Assembly (NCBI RefSeq): GCF_026241135.1
Contig: NZ_JAPFGA010000001.1
Location: 434,001 to 498,000, forward strand
Direction of reading: 5' to 3'
Origin: Galbibacter kalidii
GTDB lineage: Bacteria; Bacteroidota; Bacteroidia; Flavobacteriales; Flavobacteriaceae
Length of the DNA: 64,000 nt
The notes beneath the pieces are model-generated. The model was not told where the DNA came from. It saw nothing but the letters and a program-made list of their open reading frames with translations, and did no database searches. Positions within the stretch are counted from its first letter, which is position 1, and each line of letters starts with the position of its first letter. A program made the translations under genes and the position numbers. Positions 26,520 to 34,961 of this stretch are shown one piece after another.

Positions 26520-27536
26520 ATGAAGATTATGAATACATCAAAAACCCTTATCATGATTGGCACATTTGCGCTTCTGACAGGATTATCAAGTTGTAAAAAG
26601 AAGCAAGCCAAAGAGGTAGAAGAGTCAGAGAAAACTCCTGAACTAATCAGCAATCCTGTTTCAGAAATATCCTGTGCAGATCCTTCCTTTGTAAAGCATG
26701 ACGGCAAGTATTACATCTACGCTACGGTCGACCCCTGGGGTGGGGAAGAGCTTGTGGTGCTGGAATCCACGGACTTTAAAAACTGGGAACGAAAGCATAT
26801 TCAGTGGCCGAACCTGAAAGACTGTACCAGCCCCACATCACGGAAAGACAAAGTGTGGGCTCCGGGTGTGATTAAAGGCAAAGACGGGAAATTTTACATG
26901 TATGTAACCGTACACAATGAACTTTGGGTTGGTGTGGCAGACCACCCGCTAGGACCCTGGAAAAATGCCAAAGCCGATGGTACTCCATTGATTAGGGGCG
27001 ATATGTTTCCTGAATATCACATGATTGATGGGGATGCATTTATCGATGACGATGGTCAGGCCTATTTATATTGGGGCTCAGGGCTCAATTGGGTAAACGG
27101 GCATTGCTTTGTGGTAAAGCTGGAAGAAGATATGGTGTCTTTCAATGAAGAGGATATAAAAGATGTCACCCCGCCAAACTATTTCGAAGCGCCCTATATG
27201 GTCAAGAGAAACGGAAAATATTACCTGATGTATTCCAACGGAAAATGTACCGATAGAACCTATGAAGTGAGGTATTCTGTCGGTGATACGCCCCTAGGCC
27301 CATGGACAGAAGGAATGGAAAGCCCCATACTTACCACTACTGCGGATTCTACCACATTAGGTCCCGGACACCACACTGTTTTTACAGAAAATGACCAGGA
27401 CTATATCCTGTATCACCGGATCAGGGACAATAGCGAGTCGTTACTTCGTGAATTGGTTATTGATAGTTTGAATTTCGATGCAGAAGGAAATATCAGGAAG
27501 GTAATCCCTCGCGGAACAGCAAATTTTGCACTGTAG
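26520..27536 (+). CDS. GH43-family glycosidase, lipoprotein (paralog of the 111-1151 gene)
   Basis: The 338-residue lipoprotein (lipobox LTGLSSC) aligns over its full length with the protein at 111-1151: shared YIYATVDPWGGEELVVLES, a YHMIDGDAFIDDDGQAYLYWGSG block and YFEAPYMVK carry the two catalytic Asp and the acid Glu. It is a single propeller without an accessory domain. Its start is 9 bp after the GH28-like stop, so they are co-transcribed. Retention of two such paralogs suggests two related linkages or two cellular locations, which cannot be settled from sequence. Confidence 0.85.
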   Translation: MKIMNTSKTLIMIGTFALLTGLSSCKKKQAKEVEESEKTPELISNPVSEISCADPSFVKHDGKYYIYATVDPWGGEELVVLESTDFKNWERKHIQWPNLKDCTSPTSRKDKVWAPGVIKGKDGKFYMYVTVHNELWVGVADHPLGPWKNAKADGTPLIRGDMFPEYHMIDGDAFIDDDGQAYLYWGSGLNWVNGHCFVVKLEEDMVSFNEEDIKDVTPPNYFEAPYMVKRNGKYYLMYSNGKCTDRTYEVRYSVGDTPLGPWTEGMESPILTTTADSTTLGPGHHTVFTENDQDYILYHRIRDNSESLLRELVIDSLNFDAEGNIRKVIPRGTANFAL

Positions 27537-27563
27537 GGGAGGCGGTTGATGAAACAAAAGTAT

Positions 27564-27636
27564 AACCATTAAGAAGTTAAGGGACATTAAGGATATTCTT
27601 AAGAGCAGCCTTAATTACCTTAATGCCTTAATGGTT
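27564..27636. repeat. 73-bp imperfect inverted repeat built from ATTAAGG units
   Basis: AACCATTAAG at 27564 and CTTAATGGTT ending at 27636 are complementary. Inside, CATTAAGG-like units recur on one side and CCTTAATG-like units on the other, so the RNA would fold into a long hairpin. It directly abuts the orphan GH97 C-terminus and supplies the ATG of the ORF in the track. It looks like a palindromic repeat element or recombination scar and not a gene start. Confidence 0.6.
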
Positions 27637-27975
27637 AAAAATCTCCATCTTGAGGAGCAACCGGAATATGTGTTGGATTTTATTCGCAAGGTACCTACCA
27701 CATGGGATGAAACCGTGTTTATCGATGGCTACCCAGGCAAGCAGATAGTGATGGCTCGGAGAAAAGGTGAACACTGGTATGTGGTGGCGGTGAATGGGGA
27801 AAAACAAGAGAAGGAGTTGACGGTAGCCCTGCCGATGCTGGCCAATCAGGAGGTGAACCTGATATTTGACAAGGAAAACCGCACAGCAGGTATTAAAAAA
27901 CTGAAAGTAAGCAAGAAAGGAAAGGTAAAACTAATACTACTGCCGGAAGGTGGTGCGGTTATATATTCCAAGTGA
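27631..27975 (+). pseudogene. Orphan C-terminal domain of a second GH97 gene
   Basis: The 114-residue ORF (PEYVLDFIRKVPTTWDETVFIDG..IVMARRKGEHWYV..GGAVIYSK) corresponds to the last domain of GH97, equivalent to the part after the stop codon in the gene at 23091. No catalytic barrel or signal peptide is encoded upstream; the ATG lies within an inverted repeat. It is best read as the 3' relic of a deleted GH97 gene between two GH43 genes. Confidence 0.75.
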
Positions 27976-27982
27976 TACCGAT

Positions 27983-28031
27983 GAACTCGTTTAGACTTTT
28001 TTAACCAATTGGAAAAAGTTTAAATGGGTTC
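27983..28031. repeat. Solo hairpin of the GAACTC repeat family
   Basis: GAACTCGTTTAGACTTTT (27983-28000) and AAAAGTTTAAATGGGTTC (28014-28031) are complementary at 15 of 18 positions around TTAACCAATTGGA. The right arm and its inner flank match the end of the 161-bp element at 52075-52235, so this is an internally deleted copy. GAT flanks both ends, a possible 3-bp target duplication. It ends 17 bp before the next GH43 start. Confidence 0.6.
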
Positions 28032-28048
28032 GATAACAAATAAAAGAA

Positions 28049-29581
28049 ATGATCATGATGTACAGGGCGATATTTTTAGTACTAATATTCTTGCCGCTAT
28101 GCTTATTATCACAAACAGAAACAACTCTCATCCATTCAGCAGGGAAGGTTAGGGATAGTTCTTACACCAACCCGATTTTAGCTGGTGATTATCCAGACCC
28201 ATCCATATTCCGGGATGGTGACGATTACTACATGACCCACTCATCCTTTGAGTATTATCCGGGATTACTGATCTGGCATTCTAAAGATTTGGTAAACTGG
28301 GAGCCGGTCTGTCATGCCCTTCATAAAAACGTGGGTTCAGTTTGGGCACCCGAATTTCTCAAGTACCAAGACAAATACTACATTTATTTTCCGGCTGGAG
28401 GCACCAATTGGGTGATCACTGCTGACAGTCCGAAGGGACCATGGAGTGACCCGGTCGATCTGAAGGTCGGGCAAATTGATCCCGGACATGTAGTAGATTT
28501 GGATGGTAAACGCTACTTGCATATGAATTATGGAAAAGTTGTGGAATTGTCTGACGATGGGTTGTCAGCAAAGGGTAAAGAAGTGTCTCATTCCTATGAC
28601 GGCTGGGATATTCCCGATGATTGGGATGTAGCTTGTAAATGTCTGGAAAGCCCGAAATTAACCTATAAAGATGGCTATTTTTACCTTACTGTAGCCGAGG
28701 GAGGCACAGTTGGGCCGGCTACAGCTCACATGGTGGTGTCTGCTCGCTCAAAATCGCCTCTTGGCCCCTGGGAAAATTCTCCTCATAACCCCATTGTGCA
28801 CACCTGGTCAAAAGATGAAAAATGGCATGCCAAAGGGCATGGCACGCTTGTAGAAGACCGGGAAAAGAATTGGTGGATCGTTTACCATGCTTACGAAAGG
28901 GACTTTTATACGTTGGGAAGACAAACATTAATGGAGCCGGTCGAATGGACAGAAGAGGGTTGGTTTAAAGTTCCTGAGGACATTCAAACTAACTTACCCA
29001 TCAGGAAAAAAGTGGTTGAAAATGGAGGCCAGATGTTTTCCCTGTCTGATACGTTTGAAGGAGATAAGCTGGGGCTGCAATGGACTTTTTATAAGGAATA
29101 CGATCTGTCAAGAGTACAGGTGGGCGATGGAATGCTGCAATTCAGGGCTGAAGGTGATAATCCCGGTAACAGTGCTCCATTGTTGTGTGTGCCATCAGAT
29201 GAATCTTACGAAATACAGGTGAATTATGAGTTGGTTGGGGATACCCAAGGTGGACTTGTCCTCTTTTATGACCAGTCAATGTATGCCGGGCTAGTTGTAA
29301 ACGAAGGAAAGTTCACAATATACCGAAGAGGTCAACCGCTTAACGCAGGCACGAATCTGATGGGGCAAACAGGCTACCTGAAAATCCGAAATGTAGGAAA
29401 TACAGTTACTTTTTATTACAGCCCTGATGGAGAAGAATGGCAGAAAATTGAGCGATCGTTTGTAGTGGATAGCTACAACCATACTGCCTTTGGAGGCTTT
29501 CTTTCATTAAAGATTGGTTTGGTTTCGATAGGGGAAGGTTCGGTCAACTTCCGGGATTTTGTTTATTCGAGAATTGATTAA
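28049..29581 (+). CDS. Two-domain GH43 (beta-xylosidase/arabinofuranosidase type), secreted
   Basis: The 510-residue protein has a Sec signal, a GH43 propeller (about 30-320) and a C-terminal beta-sandwich (about 330-505) of the kind seen in subfamily-12-like xylosidases and arabinofuranosidases. Catalytic positions are visible in DYPDPSIFRDG, QIDPGHVVD and CLESPKL. The C-terminal module (FEGDKLGLQWTFYKEYD) usually closes the active-site pocket and makes the enzyme exo-acting. Its start is one of several close ATGs, just behind a palindromic repeat. It is the last gene of the 23-29.6 kb operon; a MITE-like element begins 2 bp after the stop. Confidence 0.88.
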   Translation: MIMMYRAIFLVLIFLPLCLLSQTETTLIHSAGKVRDSSYTNPILAGDYPDPSIFRDGDDYYMTHSSFEYYPGLLIWHSKDLVNWEPVCHALHKNVGSVWAPEFLKYQDKYYIYFPAGGTNWVITADSPKGPWSDPVDLKVGQIDPGHVVDLDGKRYLHMNYGKVVELSDDGLSAKGKEVSHSYDGWDIPDDWDVACKCLESPKLTYKDGYFYLTVAEGGTVGPATAHMVVSARSKSPLGPWENSPHNPIVHTWSKDEKWHAKGHGTLVEDREKNWWIVYHAYERDFYTLGRQTLMEPVEWTEEGWFKVPEDIQTNLPIRKKVVENGGQMFSLSDTFEGDKLGLQWTFYKEYDLSRVQVGDGMLQFRAEGDNPGNSAPLLCVPSDESYEIQVNYELVGDTQGGLVLFYDQSMYAGLVVNEGKFTIYRRGQPLNAGTNLMGQTGYLKIRNVGNTVTFYYSPDGEEWQKIERSFVVDSYNHTAFGGFLSLKIGLVSIGEGSVNFRDFVYSRID

Positions 29582-29582
29582 A

Positions 29583-29740
29583 AGCCTGTTTAGGAATTTG
29601 CCTATTATTTTTTTATGCGCCTTTTTGTGCGTTATTTCGTTAAAATTTTGAACCGTAACACGGCTATGCTTAAAAATTTTGCCTCGTACCGCATCAAAAA
29701 TACCCTATAAAAATTCTAATCACAAATTCCTAAACAGGCT
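29583..29740. repeat. 158-bp MITE-like element with perfect 18-bp terminal inverted repeats
   Basis: AGCCTGTTTAGGAATTTG (29583-29600) is exactly complementary to CAAATTCCTAAACAGGCT (29723-29740). The interior is AT-rich, non-coding and partly self-complementary. It begins two bases after the stop of the GH43 gene and ends about 90 bp before the SusC control region. Size and ends fit a non-autonomous element mobilised by a transposase encoded elsewhere. It may now also serve as terminator. Confidence 0.8.
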
Positions 29741-29829
29741 CTAATAATTTGGGCATAATAATGAAAAATTAATCAGGGCAAACTTTGCATTGAGACCAAA
29801 ACCACCTTCAACTATACGACTTGTTAATA

Positions 29830-30005
29830 TAAAGGCTTAAAAATTATCATATTGACGGTAAAATAGGTCATAATTTATCAGAATAGAACCATAGTTTATA
29901 CTTCCGAAAACGTTTTCTTAATACAATTGTAAGGTAGAAATCATTGGCTGTTAGCAGTGATATGTTTTTACACAATTTAACCCATAAGGTTTATACAATT
30001 ATGGG
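29830..30005 (+). promoter_or_regulatory. Regulatory region of SusC/SusD: HTCS direct repeat, LacI palindrome, leader hairpin
   Basis: TCATAATTTATC (29868) and CCATAGTTTATA (29889) start 21 bp apart. GAAAACGTTTTC is at 29906-29917, 38 bp from the first box. CCCATAA (29981) and TTATGGG (29999) flank an 11-nt loop just before GAGAAAACTAACC and the SusC ATG at 30035. The block is near-identical to those at 14701 and 42805. Confidence 0.75.
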
Positions 30006-30034
30006 AGAAAACTAACCTAAATAAACATTATTTT

Positions 30035-33000
30035 ATGAGACACTTTTTGATTAAAATGAGGATTATTTTATTATTCTCATGCTGGGGTGGCATCACTTCT
30101 ATGTATGCCGGCTCCGGATTATTTGTTGATCCTGCACAAGATTTTATTGTGAAGGGGACTGTGATTTCTGAGACAGACAATATGCCGCTTCCGGGAGCAG
30201 CAGTTATAGTGAAAGGAACTTCTAATGGTGTAGTAACCGACTTTGACGGGAATTATGAAATAAAGGTCAATGATCCTGCCAATGCTGTTCTTGTATTCTC
30301 CTTTGTAGGGTTTACTAACATGGAAGTTAACGTTAATGGCAAGTCAACAATTAGTGTTGGCCTTAAAGAAAATGCAGAGGCCTTGGATGAGGTGGTCGTG
30401 ATAGGGTTTGGTACCCAAAAGAAGACCGAAGTTACCGGTTCGGTCGTGAGTGTTGATGTAGAATCGGTGGAAAATTCACCCAATACAAATATCGGGCAGA
30501 TATTACAGGGGACTGCTGCCGGTGTTAATGTAGGTGTGTCTACCAGGGCAGGTGGTACACCTAATATCCAAATACGGGGCAGGTCTTCCCTTAGTGGTTC
30601 GCAGAATGTATTGATTGTATTGGATGGTATCCAGTATAATGGATCCTTGTCTTCCATCAATCCGGATGATATTGCATCTATGGAAATTTTAAAAGATGCC
30701 AGTTCAACGGCAGTCTATGGGGCCCAGGGAGCCAACGGGGTATTACTCATTACCACCAAGAGAGGGCTTACCGGTGCGCCAAGAGTGTCCTATTCCACTG
30801 CCTATACGCTCCAAAGCCCCACGAAAAAATATCGTACTTTAAACCGTGCAGAGTATTTGGAAGAACTTAAATTTGAAAACTGGGACTTAGCCTTTTTGGC
30901 TCCGGAATATACTACCCCCAATCCCGATTACGATCCGCGGGAGGTGGCAGATGCTTCTATGGTAAATGCCGACAGAACGGAACTCCTACCTCATGATTTT
31001 GACTGGGTTAAGGAGGGGACAGCTAGTCCGTTTATTCAGGAGCATAATTTAAGTGTATCCGGAGGGATAAAAGACACGCTTTCCTATTTATTTTCTGCCA
31101 GTACGTTAAAACAGCAAAACTTTATTAAAGCGGATGAATTTAGCAGAAAGACCCTGAGGGCCAATTTGGAGGCTTCTCCAACAAACTTTCTAAAAATAGG
31201 TCTGGTGTCTTCCGGTTCTTTTGTAAACCAGGATGGTGCAGAACCTAACCTGACCGGGTTGGTTCGTATGGCTCCTTTGGTGGCTCCGTATGACGAAAAT
31301 GGGGAGATTGTTACCAATCCATTTGATAATGTGCAACTTAACCCTTTACTGTCTAATCATGTAGATGACCATGATAGGGTTCAATATTATTTTGCCAATA
31401 TCTATGCCGAATTAAAAGTACCTTTTATCAAAGGGTTGAAATACCGGATCAATTACGGGCATAATTTAAGACAAGGCCAACATTATTATGCCAGCGAATT
31501 TGATGCAGGTTTAGATGGTTTGGCGTATAAGGAAAATAACCAGTATTACGACTATACTTTTGATAATATTATAACTTATGAACGTGAGTTTGGTCAGCAC
31601 AAATTTACTTTGACCGGTCTCTATGGGGCCATAGAAAGGAAATCTGAAGGGACCTATTCTGAAGGAAAGGGATTTGATAGGTTGGACTTGGGCTACAATA
31701 GTCTGGAAAGTGGTAATATTTATACCGTCAGGTCTAATGCCTGGTCAGAATCTTTAGAATACCAAATGGGGAGGTTAAGTTACAACTTTGCAGATAAATA
31801 TCTGCTTACTGCTACCGTTAGGAGGGATGGTTTTTCCGGTTTTTCCGAAAATAATAAATATGGTGTTTTCCCTTCCGCTTCTGTAGGTTGGGTAGTATCA
31901 GAGGAAGGTTTTATTAAAAATCTGAATGCGGTAGATTATTTAAAATTTAGGGCAAGTTATGGTACTATCGGTAACCAGACCAGTAGGTATTCTTCATTGG
32001 CCCGTGTATCTACCAGGGCAGCGTATGTATTTGGTGATGGGGGAACTACTGCTTTTGGCCAACAAGTAAACTCATTGGCCAATCCGGATCTGAAATGGGA
32101 ACGTACAACCGGATTAAACCTTGCGGTGGATTTTGCAGCACTAAATAATAGACTGAGTGGGACATTGGAATATTACAACAACGACACAAATGATTTATTG
32201 TATAATGTGAACATACCTTCTTTAACCGGTTTTTCTTCTATAGCAACAAATTTGGGAAAAATCAATAATACCGGCTTGGAGGCTTCCTTGACCTATTATG
32301 TTCTTGCTAATAATGATTTTAATTGGTCAATAACGGGTAATATTTGGCGTAACACCAATAAGATAGAGAGTTTGCTCGGTAAAGATGTTGATGGAGATGG
32401 CAAAGAAGACGATTTAATAGCCAGTGGTTTATTTATTGGTGAATCCATCGGGACCATTTACAGTTACCAGGCCGGGGATATTTATCAATTGGACGATGAA
32501 ATTCCGGAAGGGTTTTATCCCGGAACATTGCGAGTGGAAGATTTGAATGGAGATGGTGAATTTGAAGCAGAGAATGACCGGAAAATATTGGGAAGAACCG
32601 AACCGGCATATAGTTTTAGCATCTATAATAGCTTTTCGTACAAAGGGCTGGGATTAAGCTTTTTAATCAATAGCGTCCAGGGAGGAAAAGACGGTTATCT
32701 GGGAAATTCGCTGGTGTATTTTTCCCGGAATGACAATACGATCCGTGAAAATCAATTACACGGTATAGACTATTGGTCTCCAAGCAATCCGGACGGCAAA
32801 TATCCCAGGAACATATCGGGTAGTAATCCTACGGTTGTTCCGTCAATGTATGAATCCAGAAGTTTTGTCCGCTTACAGGATATTTCTTTGTCCTACAACC
32901 TGCCCGCAAGTGTGTTGAATAAGTTTAAAGTATCACAACTTATGCTTTATGCAAGTGCAAAAAATGTATATACATGGACAAAATGGGACGGATTGGATCC

Positions 33001-33076
33001 GGAAACCGGCTCAAGTTCAGCCTTTGGAAGGCCCGTTATGCGCCCGATAACCTTAGGGCTTCGAGTATCTTTTTAA
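30035..33076 (+). CDS. susC: SusC-like TonB-dependent outer-membrane transporter
   Basis: The 1013-residue protein has a signal peptide, a carboxypeptidase-D-like domain (KGTVISETDNMPLPGAAVIVKG..DFDGNYEI), the TonB box region EALDEVVVIGFGTQKK, a plug (IQIRGRSSL..VLDGIQYNG..STAVYGAQGANGVLLITTKRG) and a 22-strand-type barrel ending in LGLRVSF. It imports oligosaccharides in complex with the SusD-like lipoprotein encoded 13 bp downstream. It is the only complete SusC in the window; a 200-bp stump of a close paralog is at 42985. Confidence 0.95.
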   Translation: MRHFLIKMRIILLFSCWGGITSMYAGSGLFVDPAQDFIVKGTVISETDNMPLPGAAVIVKGTSNGVVTDFDGNYEIKVNDPANAVLVFSFVGFTNMEVNVNGKSTISVGLKENAEALDEVVVIGFGTQKKTEVTGSVVSVDVESVENSPNTNIGQILQGTAAGVNVGVSTRAGGTPNIQIRGRSSLSGSQNVLIVLDGIQYNGSLSSINPDDIASMEILKDASSTAVYGAQGANGVLLITTKRGLTGAPRVSYSTAYTLQSPTKKYRTLNRAEYLEELKFENWDLAFLAPEYTTPNPDYDPREVADASMVNADRTELLPHDFDWVKEGTASPFIQEHNLSVSGGIKDTLSYLFSASTLKQQNFIKADEFSRKTLRANLEASPTNFLKIGLVSSGSFVNQDGAEPNLTGLVRMAPLVAPYDENGEIVTNPFDNVQLNPLLSNHVDDHDRVQYYFANIYAELKVPFIKGLKYRINYGHNLRQGQHYYASEFDAGLDGLAYKENNQYYDYTFDNIITYEREFGQHKFTLTGLYGAIERKSEGTYSEGKGFDRLDLGYNSLESGNIYTVRSNAWSESLEYQMGRLSYNFADKYLLTATVRRDGFSGFSENNKYGVFPSASVGWVVSEEGFIKNLNAVDYLKFRASYGTIGNQTSRYSSLARVSTRAAYVFGDGGTTAFGQQVNSLANPDLKWERTTGLNLAVDFAALNNRLSGTLEYYNNDTNDLLYNVNIPSLTGFSSIATNLGKINNTGLEASLTYYVLANNDFNWSITGNIWRNTNKIESLLGKDVDGDGKEDDLIASGLFIGESIGTIYSYQAGDIYQLDDEIPEGFYPGTLRVEDLNGDGEFEAENDRKILGRTEPAYSFSIYNSFSYKGLGLSFLINSVQGGKDGYLGNSLVYFSRNDNTIRENQLHGIDYWSPSNPDGKYPRNISGSNPTVVPSMYESRSFVRLQDISLSYNLPASVLNKFKVSQLMLYASAKNVYTWTKWDGLDPETGSSSAFGRPVMRPITLGLRVSF

Positions 33077-33089
33077 TGCTTATTAAGTA

Positions 33090-34853
33090 ATGAAAAATCG
33101 TATTATGATGAAAAATATAAAATTAATTTTAATATTGGGAGTCCTTGTATTTACAAGCAACTCCTGCGAAAAGGACTTTTTAGAAGAAGAGCCATTGGAT
33201 TTTTTAAGCTCTGCCAATGCGTTTAATTCCAGTGCAGGTTTTGAATCCTCTACCAATAACTTATACTTTTTGGTGCGGGATATGTTATTTACCCGTAATG
33301 AAACCACACCTTTTGAATATTCTTATCGCACAGATATAGGTTTATTTGTACCCTCCTCCAACCCACCGAATTTAGATGGGGAATTGGCGCCTACAGGAGG
33401 TATGCCGACCAATCATTGGAATAGTTGGTATAAAGTGGTATCAGAGGCAAATACCATTATCAGCAGGCTTGAATTTTCGGATTTAAAAGAAGAAGAAGCT
33501 AAAATATTTGAAGCAAGGGCTAAGTTTTTCAGGGCTTATGCTTATAGTCGTTTGGCCTATCTTTTTGGGGGCGTACCCATTTTGGCAGAAGAGGTGACTT
33601 CTCCTAAAACAGATTATGTACGGGCAACTCGAGAGCAAGTGTATGCCCTGTGTATAGAAGACTTGATTTTTGCCGGTGAGAACTTAAAAGGAATTACAGA
33701 AGTAAAAGACGGAGAAGTTAGTAACCTTGCCGCAAAGCACTTATTAGCAGAGGTGTATAATACCAATGGCAACTATGATAAGGCCATAGCTGCTGCTTCA
33801 GATGTTATTAATGACCCGGCTACAGCTTTAATGACAAGCCGTTTTGGTAGCAGGCAAAGTGAAACGCCCGGAGATGTATATTGGGATTTATTCCGTAAAA
33901 ACAATCAAAATAGGAGCGCTGGTAATACAGAAAGCATTTTGGTGATGCAAATTGAGGACGATACTCCCGGTGGTGCCGGTGACACCACTATTAGTGGCTG
34001 GCCATTTAATAGTGTTTATAACCTGGAAAGGGTACATGAGCCATTGATTCGCGATGTCCGTTTGCCGGATTCAGATGGAAATTTACTGGCAATGGCTTAT
34101 TGGCCAGCATCCGATTACACCAGTGGTGGAAGAGGGGTAGGATTTCTTGCACCTTCAGACTACTTTGTACACAATGCTTACCAAGCCGGTGACCCATCAG
34201 ATTTTACTAACGACATTAGAAATGCCAATCATAATTTTGTGAGGAAATTTGAAGTTACCAGACCAGGTAATGATTTGTATCCGGTTGGTACATTGATTGA
34301 TTTTGACGATATACCGGAAGGCGCTAAAGGTTTCAGCGGAGCCGATTTGGTTTCCGGTGATGTTTTCAATCGTGCGATGTATCCCTTTCAAACAAAAGCT
34401 ACAACCATTGGCAATCACCCTTCAAATTTATACGAAGGAAGCACAGAGTATCCTGACCTGTTGAAGCATAGTGCTGCCGGTACATTTAGGGATGAATATC
34501 TTTTCCGTTTGGCAGGAACCTACTTGCTACGCGCAGAAGCCTATCTAGGAAATGGCGATTTAACTAGTGCAGCTGCGGATATTAATGTGGTTCGGGCAAG
34601 ATCGAATGCCTCTGCTATTTCATCCTCGCAAGTAGATATAGATTTTATTTTGGATGAGAGAATGCGTGAGTTCGGTATTGAGGAAAAAAGAATGTTTACG
34701 CTAATGCGTTTGGGAAAATGGTATGATAGAATTATAAAATGTAATCCATTTTATGCACAATCTGCTGAACAGCGTTATAACCTCTGGCCCATACCTTTTG
34801 CCGAAATTGAAAGAAATACGGATACGGAATTAGAGCAAAACCCGGGATATTAA
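33090..34853 (+). CDS. susD: SusD-like surface glycan-binding lipoprotein
   Basis: The 587-residue lipoprotein (FTSNSCEKDFLEEEPLD) has the SusD architecture: N-terminal TPR-like helices (AKIFEARAKFFRAYAYSRLAYLFGGVPIL) and the C-terminal RagB/SusD signature LRAEAYLGNGDLTSAAADINVVRARSNA..ILDERMREFGIEEKRMFTLMRLGKW. It caps the SusC barrel and binds the PUL oligosaccharide. Its start (33090, or the ATG at 33105) is close behind SusC, so the pair is co-transcribed, and a terminator follows. Confidence 0.95.
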   Translation: MKNRIMMKNIKLILILGVLVFTSNSCEKDFLEEEPLDFLSSANAFNSSAGFESSTNNLYFLVRDMLFTRNETTPFEYSYRTDIGLFVPSSNPPNLDGELAPTGGMPTNHWNSWYKVVSEANTIISRLEFSDLKEEEAKIFEARAKFFRAYAYSRLAYLFGGVPILAEEVTSPKTDYVRATREQVYALCIEDLIFAGENLKGITEVKDGEVSNLAAKHLLAEVYNTNGNYDKAIAAASDVINDPATALMTSRFGSRQSETPGDVYWDLFRKNNQNRSAGNTESILVMQIEDDTPGGAGDTTISGWPFNSVYNLERVHEPLIRDVRLPDSDGNLLAMAYWPASDYTSGGRGVGFLAPSDYFVHNAYQAGDPSDFTNDIRNANHNFVRKFEVTRPGNDLYPVGTLIDFDDIPEGAKGFSGADLVSGDVFNRAMYPFQTKATTIGNHPSNLYEGSTEYPDLLKHSAAGTFRDEYLFRLAGTYLLRAEAYLGNGDLTSAAADINVVRARSNASAISSSQVDIDFILDERMREFGIEEKRMFTLMRLGKWYDRIIKCNPFYAQSAEQRYNLWPIPFAEIERNTDTELEQNPGY

Positions 34854-34881
34854 AGATGATTAGGTTTTAACATTATCGTAT

Positions 34882-34918
34882 AAAAACAGGTCGTATCTTA
34901 ATCGTGCGGCCTGTTTTT
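34882..34918 (+). terminator. Terminator after SusD
   Basis: AAAAACAGG (34882-34890) pairs with CCTGTTTTT (34910-34918) and runs into TGTTTTATT. It is 28 bp past the SusD stop and separates SusCD from the downstream GH2. Confidence 0.75.
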
Positions 34919-34961
34919 GTTTTATTATATTTGAAAAAAAAGTAAAAATGAATAATCTGAA

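Noticed and set aside
27564-27636. CRISPR-like array of ATTAAGG units
   Set aside because: Units are short, irregular and inverted around a centre, without spacers or cas genes; it is a palindromic repeat.
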